Shown here: piece by piece, positions 1 to 6,649 of the stretch
Position numbering within the stretch: position 1 is the stretch's first letter
Layout of the letters: each line of letters opens with the position of its first letter
NCBI GenBank assembly: GCA_005777415.1
Contig: SXMI01000225.1
Span: 1 to 12,044 of the forward strand
Direction: 5' to 3'
DNA: 12,044 bases
DNA from: Actinomycetota bacterium
GTDB lineage: Bacteria; Actinomycetota; Acidimicrobiia; Acidimicrobiales; Microtrichaceae
Notes under the pieces: generated by a model
Seen by the model: the letters and a program-made list of their open reading frames with translations, nothing else
Told to the model about the DNA's origin: nothing
Databases searched by the model: none
Program-made: the position numbers and the translations under genes

Positions 1-1562
1 CGCCCGGCCACGTCGACTTCGGTTACGAGGTGAGCCGCAGCCTCGCGGCGTGCGAGGGGGTCCTGCTCCTCGTCGACTCGAGCCAGGGAATCGAGGCCCA
101 GACGCTCGCCAACTGTTACCTCGCCCTGGAGCACGACCTGACGATCGTGGCGGCGCTCAACAAGATCGACCTCCCGGCGGCCGATCCCGACACGTATGCC
201 GGGGAGATCGAGCAGGTGCTGGGCATCCCCGCCGAGGAGGTGCTGCGGATCTCGGCGAAGACCGGTGAGGGCGTGCGGGAACTCCTGGACGCCGTGGTGG
301 AGCGGATCCCCCCGCCCGTCGGTGACCCGGACGCCCCCCTGCAGGCGCTGATCTTCGACTCGCACTTCGATCAGTACCGCGGCGTGGTGAGCTCCGTCCG
401 GGTGGTGAACGGCCAGATGCGGACCGGGTCCGACCTGCGCTTCATGCAGGCGGGCGCCACGCACGAGGCGCTCGAGGTCGGCGTGCGGAGGCCGGCGAAC
501 TCGCCCCTGGGTGCGCTCGGCACCGGCGAGGTCGGCTACCTGATCGCCGGCATCAAGGACGTCGGCGAGGCCCGCTCCGGTGAGACCGTCACCGAGGCCC
601 GGCGGCCGGCCGACGCGCCGCTCGACGGCTACCGCGAGCCGAAGCCCATGGTGTTCTGCGGGCTCTACCCGGTCGAGGGCGACGACTTCGACCTGCTCCG
701 CGAGTCGCTCGAGAAGCTGCGGCTCAACGACTCGAGCTTCAGCTACGAGCCCGAGACCTCGGGGGCGCTCGGGTTCGGCTTCCGGTGCGGGTTCCTGGGC
801 CTGCTCCACATGGAGATCGTCCGTGAGCGTCTCGAGCGGGAGTTCGACCTGTCGCTGATCGCCACCGCGCCGTCGGTCGAGTACGAGGTGCGCACCACCG
901 CCGGCGAGGACCTGGTGGTCGACAACCCCTCGGAACTGCCGCCGTCGCCGAGCATCGACCACATCCGCGAGCCGTACCTGCGGTGTTCCATCATCACCCC
1001 GACGGAGTACGTGGGCACGCTCATGGACCTGTGCCAGACCCGCCGCGGCGAGATGGACGGCATGGACTACATCTCGCCGGAGCGCGTCGACCTGCGCTAC
1101 CGGCTGCCGCTCGCCGAGGTCGTCATCGACTGCTTCGACCAGCTCAAGTCCCGGACCCAGGGGTACGCCCGCCTCGACTACGAACCGGTCGGGTACCCGG
1201 TCGGCGACCTGGTCCGTGTCGACATCCTGTTGAACGGCGAACCGGTCGATGCGTTCTGTTCGATCGTCCACCGGGACAAGGCCTACGACTACGGCAAGCG
1301 GATGACCGAGAAGCTCCGCGAGATCATTCCCCGCCAGCAGTTCGACATCCCGATCCAGGCGGCGATCGGCAGCAAGATCATCTCGCGCGAGACCATCAAG
1401 GCCTTCCGCAAGGACGTGACCGCCAAGCTCTACGGCGGCGACGTGTCCCGCAAGCGGAAGCTGCTCGAGACGCAGAAGGCGGGCAAGAAGCGGATGAAGC
1501 ACCTGGGCCGGGTCGAGGTGCCCTCCGATGCGTTCATCCGGGCCCTGCGCCTCGACGACTGA
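1..1562 (+). CDS. lepA: Elongation factor 4 (LepA), 5' end missing
   Basis: Ribosomal back-translocase-type GTPase that binds the ribosome and acts in translation fidelity and ribosome assembly. The first full codon is at position 3 and reads PGHVDF, the G3 motif (DTPGHVDF), so the P-loop and about 80-90 N-terminal residues lie outside the window. Visible next are the G4 motif NKIDL (codons near 160-174) and the G5 motif SAKTG. Domain II, the EF-G-like domains III and V, and the LepA-specific C-terminal domain follow. Family hallmarks include FGFRCGFLGLLHMEI, HRDKAYDYG and the basic tail with GGDVSRKRKLLE and KKRMK near the end. The frame is open throughout, with no sign of decay. A start at the GTG of position 30 would cut the GTPase domain and is not the real start. 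The gene ends 61 bases before hrcA; hemW, often found between these two in actinobacteria, is absent. The family call is firm. Confidence 0.97.
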   Translation, partial: PGHVDFGYEVSRSLAACEGVLLLVDSSQGIEAQTLANCYLALEHDLTIVAALNKIDLPAADPDTYAGEIEQVLGIPAEEVLRISAKTGEGVRELLDAVVERIPPPVGDPDAPLQALIFDSHFDQYRGVVSSVRVVNGQMRTGSDLRFMQAGATHEALEVGVRRPANSPLGALGTGEVGYLIAGIKDVGEARSGETVTEARRPADAPLDGYREPKPMVFCGLYPVEGDDFDLLRESLEKLRLNDSSFSYEPETSGALGFGFRCGFLGLLHMEIVRERLEREFDLSLIATAPSVEYEVRTTAGEDLVVDNPSELPPSPSIDHIREPYLRCSIITPTEYVGTLMDLCQTRRGEMDGMDYISPERVDLRYRLPLAEVVIDCFDQLKSRTQGYARLDYEPVGYPVGDLVRVDILLNGEPVDAFCSIVHRDKAYDYGKRMTEKLREIIPRQQFDIPIQAAIGSKIISRETIKAFRKDVTAKLYGGDVSRKRKLLETQKAGKKRMKHLGRVEVPSDAFIRALRLDD

Positions 1563-1603
1563 GCCACCCGGGATCCGGGGGCCGAGCGTGCGGGTGCCCG
1601 GTG

Positions 1604-1630
1604 CTGGCACTCGCGTACACTGAGTGCCAG
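1604..1630. promoter_or_regulatory. CIRCE operator (HrcA binding site) over the hrcA start
   Basis: The arms CTGGCACTC (1604-1612) and GAGTGCCAG (1622-1630) are exact reverse complements separated by 9 bases. This is the CIRCE architecture, with the conserved GCACTC/GAGTGC core and the outer bases seen in actinobacteria. The proposed hrcA start codon (1624) is inside the right arm. HrcA bound here would block its own transcription and that of the downstream dnaJ and rsmE. The site identity is seen directly; repression is inferred from the known HrcA-CIRCE system. Confidence 0.93.
1616..1621 (+). promoter_or_regulatory. Candidate -10 box of the hrcA promoter
   Basis: TACACT fits the loose actinobacterial TAnnnT pattern and lies in the 9-base spacer of the CIRCE element. 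It would place the transcript start near 1628-1630, at the second in-frame GTG (1630). That would give a leaderless mRNA, in line with the lack of a Shine-Dalgarno sequence upstream of 1624. No convincing -35 box is seen, so this is a weak call. Confidence 0.3.
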
Positions 1631-2667
1631 TGCTCGACGACCGGAAGTCCGCCATCCTGCGTGCCGTCGTGGAGCACTACGTCTCGACGGCCCAGCCGGT
1701 GGGGTCGAACGCCGTGGCCGCCCGGGCCGACGTCGCCGTCTCGCCGGCCACCGTCCGCAATGAGATGACGCTCCTCGAGCGGGACGGCTACCTGGCCCAA
1801 CCGCACACCAGCGCCGGCCGGATCCCGACCGAGAAGGGCTACCGGTTCTTCGTCGACTCCATCCCCGAGCGCGGCCGGGTCGACCTCTCCGAGGCGAGCG
1901 CCCGACAGGTCCGGGAGTTCTTCACCGCCGCCCACGGCGAGCTCGAGCAGATGCTGCACGACACGACCCGGCTGCTGACGAACCTGACGCACACGGCCGC
2001 CGTGGTCGTGGGCGACCAGGTGTCCGTGGCGGTGGTCCGGTCCGTGCAGCTCGTGGACCTGAGCCCCCGGGTGCTGCTGCTCGTCCTCGTGTTCAACAAC
2101 GGCGACGTGGTGAAGCGCACGGTCGAACTCGACGTGGACGTCGACGCCGACGACGTGGCGCGGGCCCAGGCGGTGCTGGTGGAGGAGCTGGTCGGTCAGC
2201 CCTGGTCGGCGGTGACGGCCTGGGTGGCCCCCGGTGCGGCCCCGCCGTCGCCCCCGGTGGCGCAGACCGTCGGCACCGCGAGCGTCCTGACGGCCGTCGC
2301 CTCGTCGCTCGGCGCCGAGGACCACCCCGACGACGCCCGGATGTTCGTCGAGGGGACCTCGTTCCTGGCCGGTTCGCTCGAGGCCCGCGAGACCGTGGAG
2401 CAGGTGCTCGGGATCCTCGAGCAGCAGTTCGTCGTCGTGAGCCTGCTCAAGGAGCTCGTCGACCGGAACGTCACGGTCGCCATCGGCTCCGAGACGGGGC
2501 TCAGCCCGCTGGCCGAGTGCTCGCTCGTGCTCTCGCCGTACCGGGTGGACGGCGAGGTGGCCGGCACGATCGCCGTGCTGGGCCCGACCCGCATGGACTA
2601 CCAGGAGACCGTCGCCGCCGTCGCCGTCGTCTCGCAGCGCCTGACCCGGATCCTGACCGAGGGCTGA
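1624..2667 (+). CDS. hrcA: Heat-inducible transcription repressor HrcA
   Basis: Repressor that binds CIRCE and silences chaperone genes until heat stress titrates GroEL away from it. The N-terminal winged-helix domain is clear: DDRKSAILRAVVEHYV (residues 5-20), PVGSNAV (25-31), then the recognition region SPATVRNEM (40-48). The HrcA hallmark YLAQPHTSAGRIPTEKGYRFFVD spans about residues 56-78. The remainder is the GAF-like dimerization domain with the typical end SLLKELVDRNVTVAIGSE, ending in QRLTRILTEG. At 347 residues the length is normal. The GTG at 1624 gives the longest sensible start; the GTG at 1630, two codons later, is equally possible and would suit a leaderless transcript. The start lies inside its own operator. 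It is followed by dnaJ after 6 bases, forming a heat-shock operon. Confidence 0.96.
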   Translation: MPVLDDRKSAILRAVVEHYVSTAQPVGSNAVAARADVAVSPATVRNEMTLLERDGYLAQPHTSAGRIPTEKGYRFFVDSIPERGRVDLSEASARQVREFFTAAHGELEQMLHDTTRLLTNLTHTAAVVVGDQVSVAVVRSVQLVDLSPRVLLLVLVFNNGDVVKRTVELDVDVDADDVARAQAVLVEELVGQPWSAVTAWVAPGAAPPSPPVAQTVGTASVLTAVASSLGAEDHPDDARMFVEGTSFLAGSLEARETVEQVLGILEQQFVVVSLLKELVDRNVTVAIGSETGLSPLAECSLVLSPYRVDGEVAGTIAVLGPTRMDYQETVAAVAVVSQRLTRILTEG

Positions 2668-2673
2668 GGCGGC

Positions 2674-3792
2674 GTGGAGGACCTGTACGAGCTGCTCGAG
2701 GTGGACCGCGATGCCGGTGCCGAGGAGATCAAGCGCTCCTACCGGCGTCTGGCCATGCAGTACCACCCCGATGCGAACCCCGGGGACGAGGCGGCCGAGG
2801 CGCGCTTCAAGCAGATCGCCGCCGCCTACGAGGTGCTCTCGGACCCCGAACGGCGGGCCCGTTACGACCGTTACGGCACGACCGGCGGATTCGACATCGG
2901 GGACCCGTTCGGATCCGGGCCCGGCGGGCTCGGTGACCTCTTCGAGGCGTTCTTCGGCGGGGCGAGCCCCTTCGGGGCCTCTCGGTCGCAGCCGCGCGGA
3001 CCCCAGCGCGGACCCGACATCGAGGTCGTGGCCTCGCTGGACCTGCGAGAGGTGGTCACGGGCGTCCAGCGGGACCTGACCTTCCGCACGGCGCTCGCCT
3101 GCGCCGACTGCGTCGGCACCGGAGCCCAGCCGGGAACGAGCATCGAGCGGTGCGCCGAGTGCGAGGGCACCGGCGAGGTCCGGTCGATCCGCCAGACGGT
3201 CCTCGGCCAGATCGTCTCCGCCGCGCCCTGCCGCCGGTGCGGCGGCACCGGTGACGTCCTCGAGGCCGCCTGCGCCACCTGCGAGGGCGAGGGTCGGATC
3301 GTCCAGGACATCACCATCACCACCGACATCCCGGCGGGTGTCGACACCGGGACCACCCTGCGGCTGACGGGCCGGGGCGCAGTTGGCCCCCGGGGTGGTC
3401 CGCCGGGCGACCTGTACGTGCGGATCGACGTCCGGCCCCACGAGCGGTTCGAGCGGAACGGGATCGACCTGATCGAGCGACGTCGGATCTCGGTGTCCCA
3501 GGCCGCCCTCGGGGCACGGATCCTGATCGAGACGCTCGATGATCCGGACGAGCTCACGGTCCCGCCCGGGACCCAGCACGGCCACGTCGTGCCGCTCAAG
3601 GGCAAGGGCGTGCCCCGGCTCAACGGGCGAGGGCGGGGCAACCTCCTCGTCGTCCTCGAGGTCGTCGTGCCGACGGACCTGTCGGAGGAGGAGGGGAACC
3701 TCTTCCGCCGGCTCGCCGAGCTGCGCGACGAGGAGGTCGGCATGGCGGACCGCGGGTTCAAGAACTGGATCCGCGACACGCTCCAGCGGTGA
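2674..3792 (+). CDS. dnaJ: Chaperone DnaJ (Hsp40)
   Basis: Cytoplasmic co-chaperone that delivers unfolded clients to DnaK and stimulates its ATPase. This is a full class A protein of 372 residues. It has a J domain at about 3-67 with the essential HPD at 31-33, then a Gly/Phe-rich linker at about 70-105. The zinc centre has four intact CxxCxGxG repeats (cysteines 143/146, 160/163, 186/189 and 200/203), followed by the C-terminal substrate-binding domains. The GTG start is preceded by GAGG overlapping the hrcA stop, with a 4-base spacer. It sits 6 bases after hrcA and overlaps rsmE by 4 bases, so it should be co-transcribed and under CIRCE/HrcA control. No dnaK or grpE is nearby, so this is probably the hrcA-linked copy (DnaJ2 of actinobacteria), with another dnaJ likely elsewhere. 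Confidence 0.97.
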   Translation: MEDLYELLEVDRDAGAEEIKRSYRRLAMQYHPDANPGDEAAEARFKQIAAAYEVLSDPERRARYDRYGTTGGFDIGDPFGSGPGGLGDLFEAFFGGASPFGASRSQPRGPQRGPDIEVVASLDLREVVTGVQRDLTFRTALACADCVGTGAQPGTSIERCAECEGTGEVRSIRQTVLGQIVSAAPCRRCGGTGDVLEAACATCEGEGRIVQDITITTDIPAGVDTGTTLRLTGRGAVGPRGGPPGDLYVRIDVRPHERFERNGIDLIERRRISVSQAALGARILIETLDDPDELTVPPGTQHGHVVPLKGKGVPRLNGRGRGNLLVVLEVVVPTDLSEEEGNLFRRLAELRDEEVGMADRGFKNWIRDTLQR

Positions 3793-4481
3793 GCGCCGAC
3801 GACCGGCCGTGGCGCACGGCGGCGGCGCTCGTCTACGTCGATGACCTGCACGCCGACGAGCTGGCCCGCGAGGACGACCACCACCTCCGACGGGTGCTCC
3901 GGCTCCGGCCGGGCGACGAGCTCTGCCTCTGCGACGGGAGCGGTTCGGTCCGCTCGGCGGTGCTCGCCGACCCGGGCCGACTCGAACTCGTCGGCGAGGT
4001 CGGACGGGTCGGGCCGCCGCCGTCCCCGATCACGGTCGGGGTGGCGCCCCCCAAGGGTGACCGGCTCGACCTGCTCGTGGCCAAGGTCTGTGAGCTGGGG
4101 GTCGACCGGATCGTGCTGTTCGCCGCCGAGCGGTCGGTCGTCCGCTGGGATGCCGGGCGCGCCGAGCGGGCGCTGGAGCGATTGGGGCGGGTCGTGCGCG
4201 CCGCCGGGGCCCAGAGCCGGAGGACCCACCTGCCCGAACTGGTTCTGGGAGACCTGGGGGCACTCCTCGCCGCCGGTGCTCCGGTCGCCGATCTCGACGG
4301 CAGGCCGCCGGCGCCGGGGGACCGGACCTTGCTGGTCGGGCCCGAGGGGGGATGGAGCGACGAGGAGCGTGCCGCCGCCGACGCCGGGGGTGGACGGGTT
4401 CGGCTGGCGGCCGACGTGCTGCGGGTCGAGACGGCGGCCATCGCCGCCGCCGTGGCGCTCGGGTTGGCCCGTCAGGCCTGA
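3789..4481 (+). CDS. rsmE: 16S rRNA (uracil(1498)-N3)-methyltransferase RsmE
   Basis: SPOUT-family enzyme that methylates U1498 (E. coli numbering) in helix 44 of 16S rRNA using S-adenosylmethionine. At 230 residues it has the usual family length. It has an N-terminal PUA-like RNA-binding domain (about 12-75), then the SPOUT fold with PPKGDRLDLLVAKVCELGV (87-105), AGAQSRR (139-145), the SAM-knot loop VGPEGGWSDEE (183-193) and VLRVETAA (210-217). The last motif usually reads ILRxETA, a conservative change. The GTG start overlaps the dnaJ stop as GTGA, a sign of translational coupling in the hrcA-dnaJ-rsmE operon, an arrangement common in actinobacteria. A GC-rich hairpin lies shortly after the stop. 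Confidence 0.95.
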   Translation: MSADDRPWRTAAALVYVDDLHADELAREDDHHLRRVLRLRPGDELCLCDGSGSVRSAVLADPGRLELVGEVGRVGPPPSPITVGVAPPKGDRLDLLVAKVCELGVDRIVLFAAERSVVRWDAGRAERALERLGRVVRAAGAQSRRTHLPELVLGDLGALLAAGAPVADLDGRPPAPGDRTLLVGPEGGWSDEERAAADAGGGRVRLAADVLRVETAAIAAAVALGLARQA

Positions 4482-4503
4482 GCCGGGGTCGCCCTGCGAG
4501 GTC

Positions 4504-4522
4504 GGCCGCCCACCCTGCGGCC
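4504..4522 (+). terminator. GC-rich hairpin after rsmE, possible terminator
   Basis: GGCCGC (4504-4509) pairs perfectly with GCGGCC (4517-4522) across a 7-base loop, 22 bases after the rsmE stop. There is no T-tract, so it is not a classic intrinsic terminator. In high-GC actinobacteria such I-shaped hairpins may still end transcripts. It lies just before the candidate bldD promoter, a sensible place for a terminator. Confidence 0.35.
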
Positions 4523-4528
4523 CCGGAG

Positions 4529-4555
4529 TTCGCACTCGCCCACGGAGAGTGGCAC
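4529..4555. promoter_or_regulatory. Degenerate CIRCE-like element upstream of the bldD ortholog
   Basis: Left arm TTCGCACTC (4529-4537), 9-base spacer, right arm GAGTGGCAC (4547-4555). Against the standard CIRCE arms TTAGCACTC and GAGTGCTAA this is 8/9 and 6/9, with one mismatch (C to G) in the core GAGTGC. The exact 9-base spacing is what makes it notable. It also covers a weak promoter-like pair, TTCGCA (4530-4535) and CACACT (4553-4558), 17 bases apart. HrcA binding is possible but unproven. Confidence 0.4.
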
Positions 4556-4623
4556 ACTGCAGTCGCACTGAGTGGGGACGGAGTGGTGCGTCAGAGCGGC
4601 CCGACGGGTCGCACGAGCGTGAC

Positions 4624-4628
4624 GGGAG
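4624..4628 (+). promoter_or_regulatory. Ribosome binding site setting the bldD start
   Basis: GGGAG lies 5 bases before the GTG at 4634. It favours this start over the in-frame GTG at 4619, which has no comparable site, and over longer upstream extensions that lack similarity to BldD. Confidence 0.6.
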
Positions 4629-4633
4629 CGGAC

Positions 4634-5131
4634 GTGAGCAACGAGGACCAGATCGAGCAGGAGCACTACGGGCGGGTCGTCGGCGGCCGGCTCCGGCAGA
4701 TCCGCAAGCAGAAGAACCTGTCGCTCCAGGAGGTCGAGTCGATCTCCGACCACGAGTTCAAGGCCAGCGTGCTCGGTGCCTACGAGCGGGGCGAGCGCTC
4801 CATCTCGGTGCCCCGACTCCACCGTCTGGCCCGCTTCTACCGGGTGCCGGTGGACCAGTTGCTCCCCGGCGACGACGGCGAGGCCCCCGAGGCGAACGAA
4901 CGGGACCAGGCTCCGACCAAGTCCCGCATCGACCTGGCCAAGCTCGACGAGCTCGACAGCCCCGATGCCGAGATGCTGGCCCGGTACCTGCGGATGATCC
5001 AGGTGCAGCGCCAGGACTTCAACGGCCGGGTCCTCACGATCCGGCGCGACGACATGCGGGCGATCGCCTGCATGCTCGGGGTCAGCGAGGACCAGGCCGG
5101 CGGCCGCCTCGAGGAGCTCGGCCTCGGCTGA
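4634..5131 (+). CDS. bldD: BldD-type transcriptional regulator with c-di-GMP signature
   Basis: Small two-domain regulator of 165 residues, close to the 167 of Streptomyces BldD. The N-terminal XRE/Cro helix-turn-helix spans about 13-79 (GGRLRQIRKQKNLSLQEVE, then VLGAYERGERSISVPRLHRLARFYRVPVDQLLPG). A charged linker (80-97) leads to the C-terminal domain (98-165). That domain carries RQD at 126-128, eight residues, then RRDD at 137-140. This matches RGD-x8-RQDD in Streptomyces BldD, where tetrameric c-di-GMP bridges two C-terminal domains to form the DNA-binding dimer. In Streptomyces BldD represses sporulation genes; the targets here are unknown. It stands alone after rsmE with its own upstream region and ends 1 base before a convergent gene. 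Orthology is strong, and ligand binding is inferred from the motif. Confidence 0.88.
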   Translation: MSNEDQIEQEHYGRVVGGRLRQIRKQKNLSLQEVESISDHEFKASVLGAYERGERSISVPRLHRLARFYRVPVDQLLPGDDGEAPEANERDQAPTKSRIDLAKLDELDSPDAEMLARYLRMIQVQRQDFNGRVLTIRRDDMRAIACMLGVSEDQAGGRLEELGLG

Positions 5132-5132
5132 C

Positions 5133-6542
5133 TCAGCAGTCGGCCCAGACGTCGTAGAGCGTCCAGGTTCCCGGCCCGGCCACCCGGTCGACCCGGACCC
5201 CGCCGACGCAACCGGCCCCGTCGAGCTCGGCCAGCAGGTCGGTCTCGTTGCTCCGTCGGTAGCGGCGGTCGTAGCTCGGGAACGCGACCACGTGGTCGAC
5301 CCGACGCTCCCGCAGGAACGCCACGTACTCGTCGGTCGAGGCGAACGGGCCGCGGTGGAGCCCCTCGGGGAAGAACTCGGCGTCGAGCACGCCGCCGGCC
5401 CGGGCCACGGCGTACAGCCCGTACTTCCCGTCGAACCCGCTGAGGACCCGGAACGTGTCGCCGTCGGTGACGCCGCCCGATGCGGCGAACCCGTCGATCT
5501 CCGGTATCGGATCCCGACGTAGCGCACCCCAGCCGAAGTCCATGCCGAACGGTCGGTACATCGGCCACTGCAGGGCCACGAACAGGACGCTGAGCACCAC
5601 CGGGGTCCACCCGGGGACCCGCACCCGGCGCTGGTGCTGGATCCCGACGAGCACCAGGGGCACCAGCACGACCAGGAGCCGCATCCCCGCTGTCTGGAAC
5701 AGGGCTGCCACCTGGGTGACCAGGGTCGTCTGCGCCACGACCGGTGACTGGAACACGGCCCACACCGCCGGGAGCGACAGCAGAACGCTGAGCGCCCAGC
5801 ACCCCAGCAGCGGCCAGCGGCGATCGCGTCGCTCGAGCGGCAGCCACACGAGGACGACGACGGCGACGATGGGCATGGTGACCGCCGGGTGGGTCACCTG
5901 CGCCGCCACGGCGAGCACGACCGCCAGCACCCGACGGTTCCGGTGCCAGCACCCCATGGCGAGCAGGGTGAACGTCGTCGACCACAGGAACGGCAGCTGG
6001 CCGAGCAGCGGCGAGATCACCAGCGCCGGGTTGGTCAGCACCGCCACGGCCCACCAGCCCCGGCGCAGCGAGGGCATGGTCCAGAACGTGGCGGCGACGG
6101 TGCCGGCGAAGCCGAGGACCAGCCAGAGGCTGACGGCCCGGTCCCCGAGCACGGGCCAGACGAGCGCCGAGGTCAACCACGGGATGGACGCGTACGGGAA
6201 CGTCAGCGCCTCGCCGTTGGCGAGCACGTCGATGCGCCACGGCACCCCGTCGCCGCCCCAGAGCTGCTCGGCGATCCACCAGACGTGGACGTTGTTGCTG
6301 AGCGAGTCGTGGGTGATGAACACCGGTCGGGCCAGGATCAGGATCCCGATGACCACCCACGCGGCGCCCACCACCGCCACCGCCACCCGGCCGGAGCGCT
6401 CCCAGCCGTCGGTGTCGGTGCGACCCGGTGGGCCACCGGCGGCCGCCGGGTCGGGTGTGCCCGGGTCGGCTGCCGGGGTGGGTGTCGCCGGGTTGGGGTC
6501 CGCCGCAGTGGGTACGGTGTCGGGACGAGCGGGTTCGGTCAT
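5133..6542 (-). CDS. Polytopic membrane protein of unknown function, GT-C-like layout
   Basis: Unrecognised protein of 469 residues, taking the ATG at 6542. A longer reading to 6629 adds only an unlikely basic extension. Residues 1-48 are a Pro/Ala/Thr-rich, presumably cytoplasmic tail. About nine or ten hydrophobic segments follow between 51 and 327. After the first helix an outside loop has FITHDSLSNNVHVWW (75-89) with an acidic residue (D79) and a nearby histidine. This is the kind of first-loop arrangement seen in GT-C fold glycosyltransferases that use lipid-linked sugars. The last 140 residues (about 330-469) form a soluble, probably extracytoplasmic alpha/beta domain. No signature motif for a known enzyme was found. 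Its neighbours are a divergent polysaccharide deacetylase and a sugar operon, which suggests envelope glycan work, but this is inference. No clear ribosome binding site precedes the ATG. Confidence 0.72.
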   Translation of the reverse strand: MTEPARPDTVPTAADPNPATPTPAADPGTPDPAAAGGPPGRTDTDGWERSGRVAVAVVGAAWVVIGILILARPVFITHDSLSNNVHVWWIAEQLWGGDGVPWRIDVLANGEALTFPYASIPWLTSALVWPVLGDRAVSLWLVLGFAGTVAATFWTMPSLRRGWWAVAVLTNPALVISPLLGQLPFLWSTTFTLLAMGCWHRNRRVLAVVLAVAAQVTHPAVTMPIVAVVVLVWLPLERRDRRWPLLGCWALSVLLSLPAVWAVFQSPVVAQTTLVTQVAALFQTAGMRLLVVLVPLVLVGIQHQRRVRVPGWTPVVLSVLFVALQWPMYRPFGMDFGWGALRRDPIPEIDGFAASGGVTDGDTFRVLSGFDGKYGLYAVARAGGVLDAEFFPEGLHRGPFASTDEYVAFLRERRVDHVVAFPSYDRRYRRSNETDLLAELDGAGCVGGVRVDRVAGPGTWTLYDVWADC

Positions 6543-6637
6543 GGCGGAGGTCCGGCGACTCGGGTGCAGGTGCGCTGCGGCCCGGCGCGGACGCCCATTG
6601 TGGCCGACCCGTCCGCCCTGCGGGTCCACCGTGCGGC

Positions 6638-6642
6638 GGGAG
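6638..6642 (+). promoter_or_regulatory. Ribosome binding site setting the deacetylase start
   Basis: GGGAG lies 7 bases before the ATG at 6650. It supports that start rather than the longer open frame reaching back to 6428, which would overlap the divergent gene. Confidence 0.6.
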
Positions 6643-6649
6643 CATCAGG

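Noticed and set aside
1534..3585. Long open frame of 683 codons on the - strand
   Set aside because: It lies antisense to hrcA and dnaJ, both with full family motifs. It is low complexity and caused by high GC codon bias.
2871..4568. Open frame of 565 codons on the - strand
   Set aside because: It is antisense to dnaJ and rsmE, which are certain; composition bias explains the lack of stops.
4566..4574. CACTGAGTG palindrome before bldD as a BldD autoregulatory site
   Set aside because: It resembles neither the AGTGA/TCACC pair of half-sites known for BldD nor a spaced CIRCE. It is too short to support.
6597..6602. CACAAT on the - strand as a -10 box for the membrane protein gene
   Set aside because: There is no matching -35 box, and the match is too weak to list as a feature.
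6428..6649. Upstream extension of the deacetylase frame
   Set aside because: It would overlap the divergent membrane gene and adds a Pro/Arg-rich stretch. The ATG at 6650 has a ribosome binding site.
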